Shown: positions 11,124-11,300 of the stretch, one piece after another
How positions within the stretch are numbered: the stretch's first letter is position 1
How the letters are laid out: each line of letters starts with the position of its first letter
Assembly (NCBI GenBank): GCA_031421855.1
Contig: JANOPN010000211.1
Coordinates: forward strand, 1-11,300
Direction: 5' to 3'
Length of the DNA: 11,300 nucleotides
Origin: JAAFHN01 sp031421855
Lineage (GTDB): Bacteria > Pseudomonadota > Gammaproteobacteria > Burkholderiales > Burkholderiaceae_C
Program-made: the position numbers and the translations under genes
The notes under the pieces: model-generated
Told to the model about the DNA's origin: nothing
What the model saw: the letters and a program-made list of their open reading frames with translations, nothing else
Database searches by the model: none

Positions 11124-11300
11124 TCACGGCAAAACAGCCACTGGCGGGGTTTTCAGGCTGTCGTGTCGGCGCCAGATTTGTTCTCGGCAGATGAACAAGA
11201 CGCAGCCGTGGACGACAAGGGTGTTTGGCGTTTTGAGCTGCAAGGTGGCTTTGTAGGTTTGGCCGTCTTCGGGGTTGTAGACGCTACCGCTGTGGCGACC
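11124..11300 (-). CDS. DUF2147 family protein, C-terminal fragment
   Basis: The frame enters from the right edge without a start and ends at TGA (11126-11124), giving 58 residues. It contains 'GSVYNPEDGQTYKATLQL', then 'LVVHGCVLFICREQIWRR', which match the C-terminal half of DUF2147 proteins (G-x-I-Y-[DN]-P-x-[DN]-G-x-x-Y, then x-V-x-G-C and Q-x-W-x-R). Members are small, usually exported proteins with a lipocalin-like beta fold and unknown function. The signal peptide and first half lie outside the window. The final residues after WRR are Pro/Val-rich and end normally. It converges with the toxin-antitoxin pair. Confidence 0.85.
   Translation of the reverse strand, partial: GRHSGSVYNPEDGQTYKATLQLKTPNTLVVHGCVLFICREQIWRRHDSLKTPPVAVLP

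Overview
The window is GC-rich, densely coded DNA that reads as the chromosome of a betaproteobacterium of the order Burkholderiales, most likely Comamonadaceae-like. The basis is a Bug/TctC-type solute receptor (a family hugely expanded in that order), an amidase downstream of it, a DUF6502/DUF5666 pair, and short ATGA-type gene overlaps. This placement is inference from gene families, with no database comparison.

Left half (1-5177), all on the minus strand and probably one long transcription unit read right to left: a DUF6502 protein with a helix-turn-helix-like segment and a Lys/Pro tail; a DUF5666 lipoprotein (ATGA overlap); a small unrecognised protein with conserved-looking Gly/Asp/Ser motifs; a Bug periplasmic receptor; an unrecognised 349-residue protein with a winged-helix-like C-terminal part; a short BLUF blue-light sensor with every flavin-network residue present; and the N-terminus of an amidase running off the left edge. 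From the Bug gene to the amidase, neighbours are separated by 1 bp or overlap by 4-8 bp, so a photoreceptor and a possible partner regulator lie translationally coupled inside an apparent uptake/hydrolysis operon.

Centre (5178-7613): divergent promoters, then a clear TPP (thiamine pyrophosphate) riboswitch, then a TonB-dependent outer-membrane receptor on the plus strand. By sequence the receptor looks siderophore-type, but the riboswitch points to import of thiamine or a related compound.

Right half (7614-11300): a lone branched-chain-amino-acid-type ABC substrate-binding protein (minus); a secreted alpha/beta-hydrolase-fold protein that appears to have lost its Ser and His catalytic residues (minus); a 91-bp MITE with 16-bp inverted ends and a perfect 5-bp target duplication; a Phd/YefM-VapC (PIN) toxin-antitoxin pair (plus) just beyond the MITE, with a palindromic operator on its promoter; and the C-terminal part of a DUF2147 protein entering from the right edge (minus).

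A dispersed 32-bp repeat occurs five times (2618, 5445, 7635, 9222, 11072), mostly at module borders. Two copies lie inside the signal-peptide coding region of the Bug receptor and of the TonB receptor, read in the same strand sense and the same frame, so the repeat has contributed export-signal residues to two unrelated proteins. This and the BLUF-linked operon are the most unusual observations here.
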